Positions 55,845 through 64,000 of a DNA stretch of 64,000 nt are shown here, piece after piece; positions within the stretch are counted from its first letter, which is position 1; each line of letters opens with the position of its first letter. This stretch comes from Sphingomicrobium marinum (GTDB lineage Bacteria > Pseudomonadota > Alphaproteobacteria > Sphingomonadales > Sphingomonadaceae). The DNA is taken from NCBI RefSeq assembly GCF_026157105.1, contig NZ_JANPVQ010000001.1, forward strand, positions 46,001-110,000, given 5' to 3'. The notes under the pieces are model-generated. The model worked only from the letters and a program-made list of their open reading frames with translations. It was not told the DNA's origin and did not search any database. The position numbers and the translations under genes are program-made.

Positions 55845-56735
55845 ATGGGATGGCCAAATCTCGCCGACTTGCTGCTGGATAGCGACCATGAGACGCCGAT
55901 CGGGCTGGTCGGCGCGCCGCTCAGCCGCGGTTCGGTGACCGAAGGACACTGCGATCTGGCGCCCGATGCGCTGCGCGCCGTAATGCGGCGGATCGGCCGC
56001 TATGACATCGAAACCGGCCGAGAAATCGACAGCCCGATCTGCGATCATGGCAACGTGCCAATCGCAGGTGCGACAATTGAAGCGGCGACCGAACCCATTC
56101 GCGAAGCCACTGCGGCAGCGGTTGCGCGCCACCAACTTACCCTGCTGATCGGCGGCAATAATGCGGTCACGCGGCCGGGGCTGCACGCGCTTGGACTGCC
56201 GCTTGCGAAGGTCGGCCTGATCACGCTCGATGCGCATTTCGATATGCGCGACCTCGATGCCGGGCTTGGCAACGGCAACCCTGTCCGCGCGCTGATCGAA
56301 GATGGACTGCCCGGGGCAAATATCGCGCAGATCGGTCTCGCCCCCTTCGCCAATAGCGAAGCGATGCACCGCGACGCGCTGGAAGCCGGCAACCAGGTCA
56401 TCACGCTGGGCCAGGTCGAGAAGGTTGGAATAGAAGCCGCTGTCGCTTCGGCGCTCAAGCATGTCGGGCATTGCGAAGCAATCATGCTCGATTGCGATAT
56501 CGACGTGATCGATCGCTCTCAATTCGCCGCCGCGCCGGGGGCCCGCGTCCCCGGCATGCAGGCACGCGACTTCTTCAAGGCGGCGCGAATGCTGGCCGCG
56601 CACCTCAAGGTGAAGCTGATCGATCTTACCGAATGGGATCCGCCGCTGGACCCGAGCGACACGTCGGCACTGGTGGCAGGACGCTGGCTGGCCGAGGTGC
56701 TGGCCGGGTTCGAAGAACGCCAGGCCAGCACCTAG
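55845..56735 (+). CDS. hutG: Formimidoylglutamase (arginase family)
   Basis: 296 residues from ATG 55845 (MGWPNLADLLLDS). Arginase-family metal motifs two and three are DAHFDMRDLD and DCDIDVIDRSQ, and the C-terminal glutamate region DLTEWDPPLD is present. The first motif, normally G-G-D-H, reads LLIGGNNAVTRPG; this departs from arginase and I cannot say whether it is standard in this HutG subgroup. It hydrolyses formiminoglutamate to glutamate and formamide. Divergent from hutI. A longer opening overlapping hutI is not supported. Confidence 0.9.
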   Translation: MGWPNLADLLLDSDHETPIGLVGAPLSRGSVTEGHCDLAPDALRAVMRRIGRYDIETGREIDSPICDHGNVPIAGATIEAATEPIREATAAAVARHQLTLLIGGNNAVTRPGLHALGLPLAKVGLITLDAHFDMRDLDAGLGNGNPVRALIEDGLPGANIAQIGLAPFANSEAMHRDALEAGNQVITLGQVEKVGIEAAVASALKHVGHCEAIMLDCDIDVIDRSQFAAAPGARVPGMQARDFFKAARMLAAHLKVKLIDLTEWDPPLDPSDTSALVAGRWLAEVLAGFEERQAST

Positions 56736-56756
56736 CCAACAATCAAGCGCGCGGTC

Positions 56757-58307
56757 CTAGTGGCCGACTCCCGGCGGCGGCGCGTCAAACGCCTCGCCAT
56801 CATCGCCGGCCTTCTTGATCTTTTTCAGCTCATGCGTCGGACCGGCATCGCGCTCACCCTTGGCGAGCTTGAAGACCACGCCTGACAGCAACGCGAGCGC
56901 CAGCAGGTTGGGCAGCGCCATCGCGGCGTTGGAGATGTCACCCATGCGCCAGACGAGCTCGAGATCCTGGCTCGCGCCGACAAAGATCACGACGCACCAG
57001 AGCAGGCGCCAGATAAGATGCAGCACCTTCTCGCCCGCCACGCTGGCGCCCGGGGTGCGGTCATAGATGAAGGTGATCGCGCGTTCGCCGTAATAGCTCC
57101 ACGTCAGCAGCGTGGTGAAGACGAACAGGATCAGCGCCACTGACGCGACCAGCGTGCCGAGCGGGATGCCGAACAGCAGCATCGGGAAGGCCGCGCCATA
57201 AGCGCCCGAGGTCATTTCAAAACCGTTGAGGCCCGACTGCCACGCATGCGCAACCGCCTGGCCTTCGAATTCGAAATTGCCGCGCACGGTCAGGATGACC
57301 AGCGCGGTCATGGTGCAGATCACGATCGTATCGATAAAGGTACCGAGCATCGCCATGCGGCCCTGCTGCTCGGGATCGTTGGTCTGCGCGACCGCGTGCG
57401 CAATCGGGGTCGACCCCTGGCCGGCCTCGTTCGAGAAGAGGCCGCGCGCCGCACCGGCACGGATCGCGATGATGATCATTGCGCCAAGGAAGCCGCCGCT
57501 GGCGGCTTGCGGATTGAACGCGCCGTAGAAGATCAGCCCGAAGGTTTCCGGAAGATCGCCTGCGTTGAGAATCAGCGCGATCAGCGCCATCAGGAGATAG
57601 GCCGCCGCCATGAACGGCACGACCCGTTCGGCCACCGAACCGATCGACTTGATGCCCCCGACAATGACGATGAAGACCGCGATTGCCACGATCAGGCCCG
57701 AAAGCCATTCTTCCAGGCCGAACAGTTCGCCGAAGCTGTCGGCGATCGAGTTGGCCTGGATCGAGTTGCCCGTGACCACCGCGCTAAACAGGGTGCCGAG
57801 GCAGAAAAGGATGGCGAGCCAGGTCCATTTCTTGCCCAGTCCCATCATGATGTAGGTCATCGGACCGCCGCGATAGACGCCGCTGGCGGCCTTTTCGCGG
57901 TAGCGGATGGCAAGGCTGCCTTCGGCAAAAGCGAGCGCCATGCCGATGATTGCCGTGATCCACATCCAGAAGATTGCGCCCGGCCCGCCAAGCGTGATGG
58001 CGGTCGCGACACCGGCAAGGTTACCCGTGCCGACCTGCCCGGACAGCGCGGTCGAAAGCGCAGCGAAAGGCGAAATTTCACCTTCGCCAGCGCTTTTGCG
58101 ACCCGCAAACAGGCCCTTGAAGGCACTGCCCAGCTGGCGCAGCGGGTAGAACTTGAGGCCCACCATGATCCACAGGCCGATGCCGAACAGCACCAGTACC
58201 ATCGGTGGCAGCGGAAGGATTTGCTCGCCCTCCCAGGTGCCACCCCAGATAAAGTCGGAAATGTTCGTGACGCGATCGATCAGCGCGACTTCATTGCTTG
58301 CAGCCAT
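56757..58307 (-). CDS. Alanine/glycine:cation (Na+) symporter, AGCS family
   Basis: 516 residues from ATG 58307, with GGGGAGG ten bases upstream. Family blocks: GQVGTGNLAGVATAITLGGPGAIFWMW, ITALIGMALAFAEGSLAIRYREK-like segment, VIVGGIKSIG, AAARGLFSNEAGQGSTPIAHAVAQTNDPEQQG, and about eleven helices. It imports alanine or glycine with sodium. The gene converges with hutG, which ends 21 bp away. It may also accept related small amino acids; substrate is not fixed by sequence. Confidence 0.93.
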   Translation of the reverse strand: MAASNEVALIDRVTNISDFIWGGTWEGEQILPLPPMVLVLFGIGLWIMVGLKFYPLRQLGSAFKGLFAGRKSAGEGEISPFAALSTALSGQVGTGNLAGVATAITLGGPGAIFWMWITAIIGMALAFAEGSLAIRYREKAASGVYRGGPMTYIMMGLGKKWTWLAILFCLGTLFSAVVTGNSIQANSIADSFGELFGLEEWLSGLIVAIAVFIVIVGGIKSIGSVAERVVPFMAAAYLLMALIALILNAGDLPETFGLIFYGAFNPQAASGGFLGAMIIIAIRAGAARGLFSNEAGQGSTPIAHAVAQTNDPEQQGRMAMLGTFIDTIVICTMTALVILTVRGNFEFEGQAVAHAWQSGLNGFEMTSGAYGAAFPMLLFGIPLGTLVASVALILFVFTTLLTWSYYGERAITFIYDRTPGASVAGEKVLHLIWRLLWCVVIFVGASQDLELVWRMGDISNAAMALPNLLALALLSGVVFKLAKGERDAGPTHELKKIKKAGDDGEAFDAPPPGVGH

Positions 58308-58428
58308 GTGTATGGGCCTCCCCGGCACTCGATTTGGTCAGATTGGTGACGGACGATAGCGGCGCTGCGGCCGATGGCAAGCGACCAAAGGGCTGACAGC
58401 CGCGTTTCGCGCTGTCACTGTCACCTGC

Positions 58429-59418
58429 ATGACGCAACGGATCGTGATGGCGGGCGCGGGCAGCATTGGCTGCTTTGTCGGCGGGGTCCTGGCCCTGGCC
58501 GGGCGGGATGTCGCGCTGCTTGGGCGCGGCGCATTGGCGCAGCGCATTTCGCGCGAGGGGCTGCATGTCAGCGACAATGACGGCCTCGATGCGCACCTGA
58601 CGCCGCAACAGGCACCGATGCATGTCGATCCCGCCTGCCTGACGCGCGCCGAGGTCATTTTCGTCACTGTCAAAAGCGGCGCGACGGCCGAGATGGGGAA
58701 AATCATCGCCGACCATGCGCCCGAGGACAGCATCGTTGTCAGCCTGCAGAACGGCGTGACCAACGCCGAGGTGCTGCGCGCGGCCCTGCCGCATCACGAC
58801 GTGCGCGCCGGCATGGTCGGCTTCAATGCGGTGCAGACGCCGGACGGTCGTTTCCACCGCGCCACATCGGGCCCGCTCATGGCGGAGCGCGGCGATCCAT
58901 CGCTGCGCGACCTGTTCGAGAGTGCTGCACTGACGCTGGACGAGCGCGCCGACCTCAAGCCGGTCCAGTACGGCAAGCTGCTTATCAACTTGAACAACGC
59001 CTTGAACGCGCTGTCGGGCATCCCGCTCAAGACCCAGCTGGAACAGCGGGACTGGCGCCGCCTGATGGCCGACCAGATCGAGGAAGGTATCGCCGTCCTG
59101 CGCGCCGAGGGCATCGATCCCGAGGCCGCTACGCCAATCCCGTCCAAATGGATGCCGCTGCTGCTGCGCCTACCCACAGCTTTGTTCAAGCTGGTGGCGC
59201 GCCAGACCTTCAGGATCGATCCCGAGGCACGCTCCTCGATGGCGGAAGATTTCGATCGCGGGCGCAAGACCGAAGTCGAAGCGCTGCAGGGCGCCATCAT
59301 CGCCTTGGCCGACAAGCATGGTATCGCGGTGCCGCTCAACCGGTCGGTGCGCGAGGCGGTGCGGCACGTCGAAGCCCATGGCCCGCGCACGTTCACCCCG
59401 GAGGAATTGCGCGCATAG
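58429..59418 (+). CDS. panE: 2-dehydropantoate 2-reductase
   Basis: 329 residues. N-terminal Rossmann motif IVMAGAGSIGCFVGG binds NADPH; VSLQNGVTNAEVL and the catalytic lysine region QYGKLLINLNNALNAL belong to the ApbA/PanE family, and the C-terminal helical domain completes it. It reduces ketopantoate to pantoate for coenzyme A synthesis. The ATG at 58429 keeps a normal N-terminus. Ends at a bidirectional terminator shared with katG. Confidence 0.93.
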   Translation: MTQRIVMAGAGSIGCFVGGVLALAGRDVALLGRGALAQRISREGLHVSDNDGLDAHLTPQQAPMHVDPACLTRAEVIFVTVKSGATAEMGKIIADHAPEDSIVVSLQNGVTNAEVLRAALPHHDVRAGMVGFNAVQTPDGRFHRATSGPLMAERGDPSLRDLFESAALTLDERADLKPVQYGKLLINLNNALNALSGIPLKTQLEQRDWRRLMADQIEEGIAVLRAEGIDPEAATPIPSKWMPLLLRLPTALFKLVARQTFRIDPEARSSMAEDFDRGRKTEVEALQGAIIALADKHGIAVPLNRSVREAVRHVEAHGPRTFTPEELRA

Positions 59419-59419
59419 A

Positions 59420-59448
59420 AAAAGGGCCGCCCCGAAGGACGGCCCTTT
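59420..59448. terminator. Bidirectional terminator between panE and katG
   Basis: AAAGGGCCG (59421-59429) with CGGCCCTTT (59440-59448), a 9-bp stem with A and T on both sides, between convergent stops. Confidence 0.88.
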
Positions 59449-59474
59449 CCCCGGCACGCTAGCTGGGGGCAAAA

Positions 59475-61679
59475 TTAGGCGTGGTACTTCTTGTAGTTGA
59501 TGTCGAAGCGATCGGCGTCCATCACCTTGGTCCAGGCAGCGACGAAGTCCTTCACGAACTTTTCCTCGTGCCCGTCCTCGGCATAGACTTCGGCGACCGC
59601 GCGAAGCTGCGAATTCGACCCGAAGACAAGATCGGTGCGCGTCGCGCGCCACTTCTCGTCACCCTTGAGGCGGCACTTGCCGATGAATTCCTCGTCGCCG
59701 CTTTCATCGACCACTTCCCAGACCGTGCCCATTTCGAGCAGGTTCACGAAGAAGTCGTTCGACAGCGTACCGGGCTTGTCGGTCAGCACGCCATGCTTGG
59801 TATTGCCGGTATTGGCGCCAAGCACGCGCATCCCGCCGAGCAGCACCGTCATTTCGGGCACCGAGAGGCCGAGCAGGTGCGCGCGATCGACGAGGAGATC
59901 CTCGGTCTTCACGCTGGCCTTGCCCTTCAGATAGTTGCGGAAACCGTCGGCCAACGGTTCGAGCGGTTCGAAGCTTTCGGCATCGGTCAGGTCCTGCGTC
60001 GTGTCGCCGCGACCGGTGGTGACATCGACCGAAATGTCGAACCCGCCATCCTTGGCTGCCTTTTCGATCGCCGCCGCACCGCCGAGCACGATGGCATCGG
60101 CCAGCGACAGATCGCCGCGCAGCTCGTCGAGCTTGCTGAGCACCTTGGAGAGCTCTTCGGGATCGTTGACCGCCCAGCCCTTCTGCGGCTCGAGCGCAAC
60201 GCGCGCGCCGTTGGCGCCCCCGCGGTGGTCCGAGTTGCGATAGGTCGAGGCCGAAGCCCAGGCGGCTTTCACCAGTTCGGACACGGTCAGGCCGCTATCC
60301 AAGACCTTCGACTTGAAGTCGGCAACCGCGCTGTCGGAAGGCGTCGTGCCCGCCGGCACCGGATCCTGCCAGATCAGGTCTTCTTCGGGGACTTCCGGCC
60401 CGAGGTAGCGGACCTTGGGGCCCATGTCGCGGTGGCACAGCTTGAACCATGCGCGCGCGAAAGCATCGTCGAGCGCAGCCTGGTCGTCGCGGAAACGCTC
60501 CGAAATCTTGCGATATTCGGGATCGCGCTTCAATGCCATGTCGGCCGTGGTCATCATCGTCGGGACCTTTTTCGACGGATCGCGCGCGTCGGGCGCCATG
60601 TCTTCGGGGTCCGGATCGATCGGCTGCCATTGGTTGGCACCCGCGGGCGACTGCACCAGCTCGTAATCATATTTGAAGAGCAGGCGGAAATAGTCGTTGC
60701 CCCATTGCGTCGGATTGGGCGTCCACGCGCCCTCGATGCCAGAGGTAGTGATGTGGCCCTTGCCGATCTCTTCGGGATCGGTCAGCCAGCCAAAGCCCAT
60801 CGTGTGGAGGTTTTCGCCTTCGGGTGCACGGCCGAACGTGTCCGACGGCTTGGCGCCGTGCGCCTTGCCGAAGGCGTGACCGCCGGCCGTCAGCGCGACG
60901 GTCTCTTCATCGTTCATCGCCATGCGCGCGAAGGTTTCGCGCATATCGCGCGCCATGCCTTCATCGTCGTGCGGATTGCCGCCCGGGCCTTCGGGATTGA
61001 CGTAGATGAGACCCATCTGGATCGCCGCGAGCGGGGTTTCGAGCGCCTTGCCCTCATCGGGATTGATACGCGTCGGTACGCCTTCGTCGACCCACTGCTC
61101 TTCGGTGCCCCAATAGACGGTTTCGGGCTCGAACACGTCGCTGCGACCGCCGCCGAAGCCGAACACCGGGCCGCCCATCGATTCAATGGCGACGTTACCG
61201 GTCAGGATGAACAGGTCGGCCCAGCTGATCTGGTTGCCGTACTTTTTCTTGATCGGCCACAGCAGGCGGCGCGCCTTGTCGAGGTTGCCGTTATCCGGCC
61301 AAGAATTAAGCGGAGCAAAACGCTGCTGGCCGCTCGATGCGCCGCCGCGGCCATCGCCCGTGCGATAGGTACCGGCGGCGTGCCACGCCATGCGGATGAA
61401 GAAGGGGCCGTAGTGACCATAGTCCGCCGGCCACCATGGCTGGCTGTCGGTCATCAGGTCGGTGAGGTCCTGTTTGAGCGCCTTGTAGTCGATCGTGTTG
61501 AAGGCAGCCTGATAATCGAAGTCCTCGCCCCGCGGATCGACCGTCTTGCCGTGCTGCGTGAGGATCTCGAGATCGAGCGAGTCCGGCCACCAATCGCGAT
61601 TGGTGCGGCCGAGCAGCGAGCGCATGCCGCCGCCGGTGACCGGGCAGCCGCTAAAGTCTTCGCCGGTTTTCTTGTCCAT
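59475..61679 (-). CDS. katG: Catalase-peroxidase KatG
   Basis: 734 residues, the full two-domain form. The distal site is [11 protein letters not shown] (catalytic Arg, Trp, His); the Tyr of the Met-Tyr-Trp adduct is in [12 protein letters not shown] and the Met in [14 protein letters not shown]; the proximal His is in [10 protein letters not shown]. The C-terminal pseudo-domain follows. AGGAAGG is seven bases before the ATG. It destroys hydrogen peroxide and organic peroxides. An inverted repeat (61766-61788) lies about 90 bp upstream. The long plus-strand ORF opposite is a codon-bias shadow. Confidence 0.97.
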   Translation of the reverse strand: MDKKTGEDFSGCPVTGGGMRSLLGRTNRDWWPDSLDLEILTQHGKTVDPRGEDFDYQAAFNTIDYKALKQDLTDLMTDSQPWWPADYGHYGPFFIRMAWHAAGTYRTGDGRGGASSGQQRFAPLNSWPDNGNLDKARRLLWPIKKKYGNQISWADLFILTGNVAIESMGGPVFGFGGGRSDVFEPETVYWGTEEQWVDEGVPTRINPDEGKALETPLAAIQMGLIYVNPEGPGGNPHDDEGMARDMRETFARMAMNDEETVALTAGGHAFGKAHGAKPSDTFGRAPEGENLHTMGFGWLTDPEEIGKGHITTSGIEGAWTPNPTQWGNDYFRLLFKYDYELVQSPAGANQWQPIDPDPEDMAPDARDPSKKVPTMMTTADMALKRDPEYRKISERFRDDQAALDDAFARAWFKLCHRDMGPKVRYLGPEVPEEDLIWQDPVPAGTTPSDSAVADFKSKVLDSGLTVSELVKAAWASASTYRNSDHRGGANGARVALEPQKGWAVNDPEELSKVLSKLDELRGDLSLADAIVLGGAAAIEKAAKDGGFDISVDVTTGRGDTTQDLTDAESFEPLEPLADGFRNYLKGKASVKTEDLLVDRAHLLGLSVPEMTVLLGGMRVLGANTGNTKHGVLTDKPGTLSNDFFVNLLEMGTVWEVVDESGDEEFIGKCRLKGDEKWRATRTDLVFGSNSQLRAVAEVYAEDGHEEKFVKDFVAAWTKVMDADRFDINYKKYHA

Positions 61680-61765
61680 GGGGGAACCTTCCTGTTTTGA
61701 GAAAATGGATTTTCGAGTGCGGCATGCCCGCCGACCGGGACCAAGTCCAATTGATTGCGGCGATA

Positions 61766-61788
61766 TGATTGATCGTCAGGGTCAATCA
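61766..61788. promoter_or_regulatory. Inverted repeat upstream of katG
   Basis: TGATTGA-N9-TCAATCA lies about 90 bp upstream of the katG start. Placed like an operator for a redox regulator, but I do not recognise the sequence as an OxyR site. Confidence 0.35.
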
Positions 61789-61816
61789 CAGGGCGTCTTA
61801 AAAGTGACGCAGGCGA

Positions 61817-62233
61817 TTAATCTTTGGCGAAAATTTGCCCTTTGTCAGCGAACGCCTTGAACTCGAGCGCGTTGCCCGACGGGTCACGCACGAACATGGT
61901 CCGCTGCTCGCCCGCCTCGCCGGCGAAGCGCGTGCGCGGCTCGATGATGAATGTCGCGCCCTTCTGCTTGAGCCGAGTCGCAAGCGCGTCGAAGCCTTCG
62001 AGATCGAGGATCATGCCGAAATGGAAGATCGGTACCGCGTCTCCATCGACGGCGTTGGTGGCGCCGTTCGCAGCCATGTTCGGATCGAGATGCGCGACGA
62101 TCTGGTGCCCGGCGAGATTGAAATCGACCCAGGTTTCGCTCGATCGTCCCTCTGCGCAGCCCAACACGTCGCCGTAGAAAGAACGCGCCGCCGCGAGGTC
62201 GTGAACGGGGAAGGCGAGATGGAACGGGTTCAT
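61817..62233 (-). CDS. VOC-family (glyoxalase-like) protein
   Basis: 138 residues from ATG 62233 ([25 protein letters not shown]), the normal opening for this group. VOC features: FHLAFPV (metal His at start), [27 protein letters not shown] and [15 protein letters not shown] with the metal Glu. Many such proteins are dioxygenases or epimerases of unknown substrate. Divergent from acs across 59 bp. A longer opening (62281) reads into the acs leader and is not preferred. Confidence 0.88.
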   Translation of the reverse strand: MNPFHLAFPVHDLAAARSFYGDVLGCAEGRSSETWVDFNLAGHQIVAHLDPNMAANGATNAVDGDAVPIFHFGMILDLEGFDALATRLKQKGATFIIEPRTRFAGEAGEQRTMFVRDPSGNALEFKAFADKGQIFAKD

Positions 62234-62292
62234 GTCTCCAGCTATTGCGCGATGCCGCATCGCTGGCAATGGTGGCGCCAAGGAGAGTCGTC

Positions 62293-64000
62293 ATGGACCG
62301 CATCACACCGCCTGACCCCGACCATGTTCCGACAGCGGACGCGGAGCGCTACCAGTCGCTCTATCGACAGTCGGTAGAGCATGCCGATGCATTCTGGATG
62401 CAACAGTCGGCGCGGCTCGATTGGGACAGGATGCCAACAAAGGCGGGCAACTGGTCCTACGATCCGGTCGATATTAAATGGTACGAAGACGGCGTTCTCA
62501 ACCTGTGCCACAATGCGGTCGATCGCCATGCAGCAGCGACGCCCGATCGCACTGCCATCCTGTTCGAACCCGACGATCCCGACGACGAAACGCGCCGCTT
62601 CACCTACGCCGAGTTGAAGACCGAAGTCGTGCGCATGGCCAATGCGTTGAAAGCCGGGGGCGTCAAGAAGGGCGACCGCGTCACGCTCTACATGCCGATG
62701 GTGCCAGAAGGCGCGTTTGCCATGCTCGCCTGCGCGCGCATCGGTGCCATCCACTCGGTCGTCTTTGGCGGGTTTTCGCCCGAAGCCCTGGCGGGCCGGA
62801 TAGTCGACTGTGAAAGCCGGTTCGTCATCACCGCAGACGGCGGGCGGCGCGGTGGCAAGCCAATCGCGCTCAAGGCCAATGTCGACGCAGCGCTCGAACG
62901 CGACGGCGTCGAAGTCGATGCCGTTCTCGTACTGAGGCATACCGGCGACGATATCGATTGGCATGAGGGCCGCGATCACTGGCTGCATGACCTACAATGC
63001 GATGACGAGTGCCCGTGCCAACCAATGGCAGCCGAGGATCCGCTATTTGCGCTCTACACGTCGGGCTCGACCGGCAAGCCAAAAGGGGTTGTCCACACCA
63101 CCGGCGGTTATGGCGTCTGGGCGGCGGCCACCTTCCAATACGTGTTCGACTACCAGCCCAGCGACATCTTCTGGTGCACCGCCGATATCGGCTGGATCAC
63201 CGGGCACAGCTATATCGTCTACGGTCCGCTGCTCAATGGCGCGACGATGGTGATGTTCGAAGGCGTGCCCAACTGGCCCGATCATGGCCGCTTCTGGGAT
63301 GTCGTCGACAAGCATGGCGTGACGATTTTCTACACCGCACCGACAGCAATCCGGGCGTTGATGCGCGAGGGCGACGAGCATGTCACCAAGCGCGATCGCT
63401 CTTCCTTGCGGCTGCTCGGCAGCGTTGGCGAGCCGATCAATCCCGAAGCCTGGCGCTGGTATTACGAGGTCGTGGGCAACAGCCGTTGCCCGGTCATGGA
63501 TACCTGGTGGCAGACCGAAACGGGCGGGATCATGATCACCACGCTGCCCTATGCGCACGAAATGAAGCCGGGAAGCGCTGGCAAACCCATGTTCGGCATC
63601 CGGCCCCAGCTGGTCGATAATGGCGGCAAAGTCTTGGACGGCGCGGCCGAGGGCAATCTGTGCATCACGCATAGCTGGCCCGGCCAGGCGCGCACCGTCT
63701 ACCGCGACCATGATCGCTTCGTGCAGACCTATTTCTCGACCTACAAGGGCAAGTATTTCACCGGCGACGGCTGCCGCCGTGACGACGATGGCTATTACTG
63801 GATTACCGGGCGCGTCGACGACGTCATCAATGTCTCGGGGCACCGTATGGGCACCGCCGAGGTCGAAAGCGCGCTGGTGCTGCACCACGATGTCGCCGAA
63901 GCCGCGGTGGTGGGCTATCCGCACGACATCAAGGGGCAGGGCATTTATTGTTATGTGACGACGAATGCGGGTGTCGAGCCCAGCGCCGAGCTCGAGACCG
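62293..64000 (+). CDS. acs: Acetyl-CoA synthetase (AMP-forming), 5' part
   Basis: 569 codons are in the window; the gene runs past the end. ATG 62293 has AGGAGAG at 62281-62287. Motifs: [14 protein letters not shown] for [30 protein letters not shown], and near the end [19 protein letters not shown]. It activates acetate to acetyl-CoA through acetyl-AMP. The conserved acetylation-site lysine, if present, lies beyond the window. Promoter is in the 59-bp divergent gap shared with the VOC gene. No frameshift in the visible part. Confidence 0.96.
   Translation, partial: MDRITPPDPDHVPTADAERYQSLYRQSVEHADAFWMQQSARLDWDRMPTKAGNWSYDPVDIKWYEDGVLNLCHNAVDRHAAATPDRTAILFEPDDPDDETRRFTYAELKTEVVRMANALKAGGVKKGDRVTLYMPMVPEGAFAMLACARIGAIHSVVFGGFSPEALAGRIVDCESRFVITADGGRRGGKPIALKANVDAALERDGVEVDAVLVLRHTGDDIDWHEGRDHWLHDLQCDDECPCQPMAAEDPLFALYTSGSTGKPKGVVHTTGGYGVWAAATFQYVFDYQPSDIFWCTADIGWITGHSYIVYGPLLNGATMVMFEGVPNWPDHGRFWDVVDKHGVTIFYTAPTAIRALMREGDEHVTKRDRSSLRLLGSVGEPINPEAWRWYYEVVGNSRCPVMDTWWQTETGGIMITTLPYAHEMKPGSAGKPMFGIRPQLVDNGGKVLDGAAEGNLCITHSWPGQARTVYRDHDRFVQTYFSTYKGKYFTGDGCRRDDDGYYWITGRVDDVINVSGHRMGTAEVESALVLHHDVAEAAVVGYPHDIKGQGIYCYVTTNAGVEPSAELET

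Noticed and set aside
59481..61700. A 739-codon plus-strand ORF opposite katG
   Set aside because: Same shadow effect; katG on the other strand carries all catalytic motifs and a Shine-Dalgarno.

Overview
The window is GC-rich chromosomal DNA of an alphaproteobacterium, most likely a Sphingomonadales member. This rests on gene content and order (short ctaB-ctaG-ctaE-SURF1 cluster, TonB receptor plus tryptophan-halogenase-like plus LacI carbohydrate locus, imuA-imuB-dnaE2 behind a GAAC-N7-GAAC LexA box, hut cluster). The genus cannot be fixed from the sequence alone. Genes are densely packed, with many 1-4 bp start/stop overlaps.

Layout. 1-9.3 kb: end of a phosphate-type porin, phoU, two membrane/regulatory hypotheticals, a periplasmic cyclophilin, the cytochrome oxidase assembly cluster (ctaB, a 46-residue membrane peptide, ctaG, ctaE, SURF1), an rRNA-type methyltransferase, and ccmB/ccmA with a minizincin. 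9.3-16.6 kb: an integrated island of about 7.2 kb at tRNA-Ser(GGA), bounded by an 18-bp direct repeat. It carries a tyrosine integrase, an AlpA-like HTH, a winged-helix protein, a candidate HUH replication initiator and cargo (bleomycin-resistance-like VOC protein, PilZ protein, secreted protein). The tRNA's native terminator now lies beyond the right end. 16.7-31.6 kb: a carbohydrate-use locus (halogenase-like flavoprotein, TonB receptor, MFS, LacI regulator, GH3 lipoprotein, two LytS-type kinases with a LytTR regulator, and a FucP/GluP-type transporter). Three promoter regions in it share a TTGTGAACGTTCACAA-like operator, so one LacI regulon probably spans it.

31.6-44 kb: DAG-kinase-like protein, phosphoesterase and DUF2721; an overlapping aromatic operon (class II DAHP synthase, EPSP synthase, chorismate synthase); an antiporter with orphan paaD and thiolase; phhB and phhA; crcB, DUF808 and serS. 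Between phhB and phhA is the most interesting signal: a short tyrosine-rich leader ORF followed by mutually exclusive hairpins and an intrinsic terminator. This is the full anatomy of a tyrosine-sensing transcription attenuator in front of phenylalanine hydroxylase.

44-64 kb: two tandem alpha/beta hydrolase paralogues, the LexA-controlled mutasome (imuA, imuB, dnaE2), histidine utilisation (hutH, hutU, hutI, and divergent hutG), an alanine/sodium symporter, ketopantoate reductase, catalase-peroxidase, a VOC protein and the first part of acetyl-CoA synthetase, which runs off the window.
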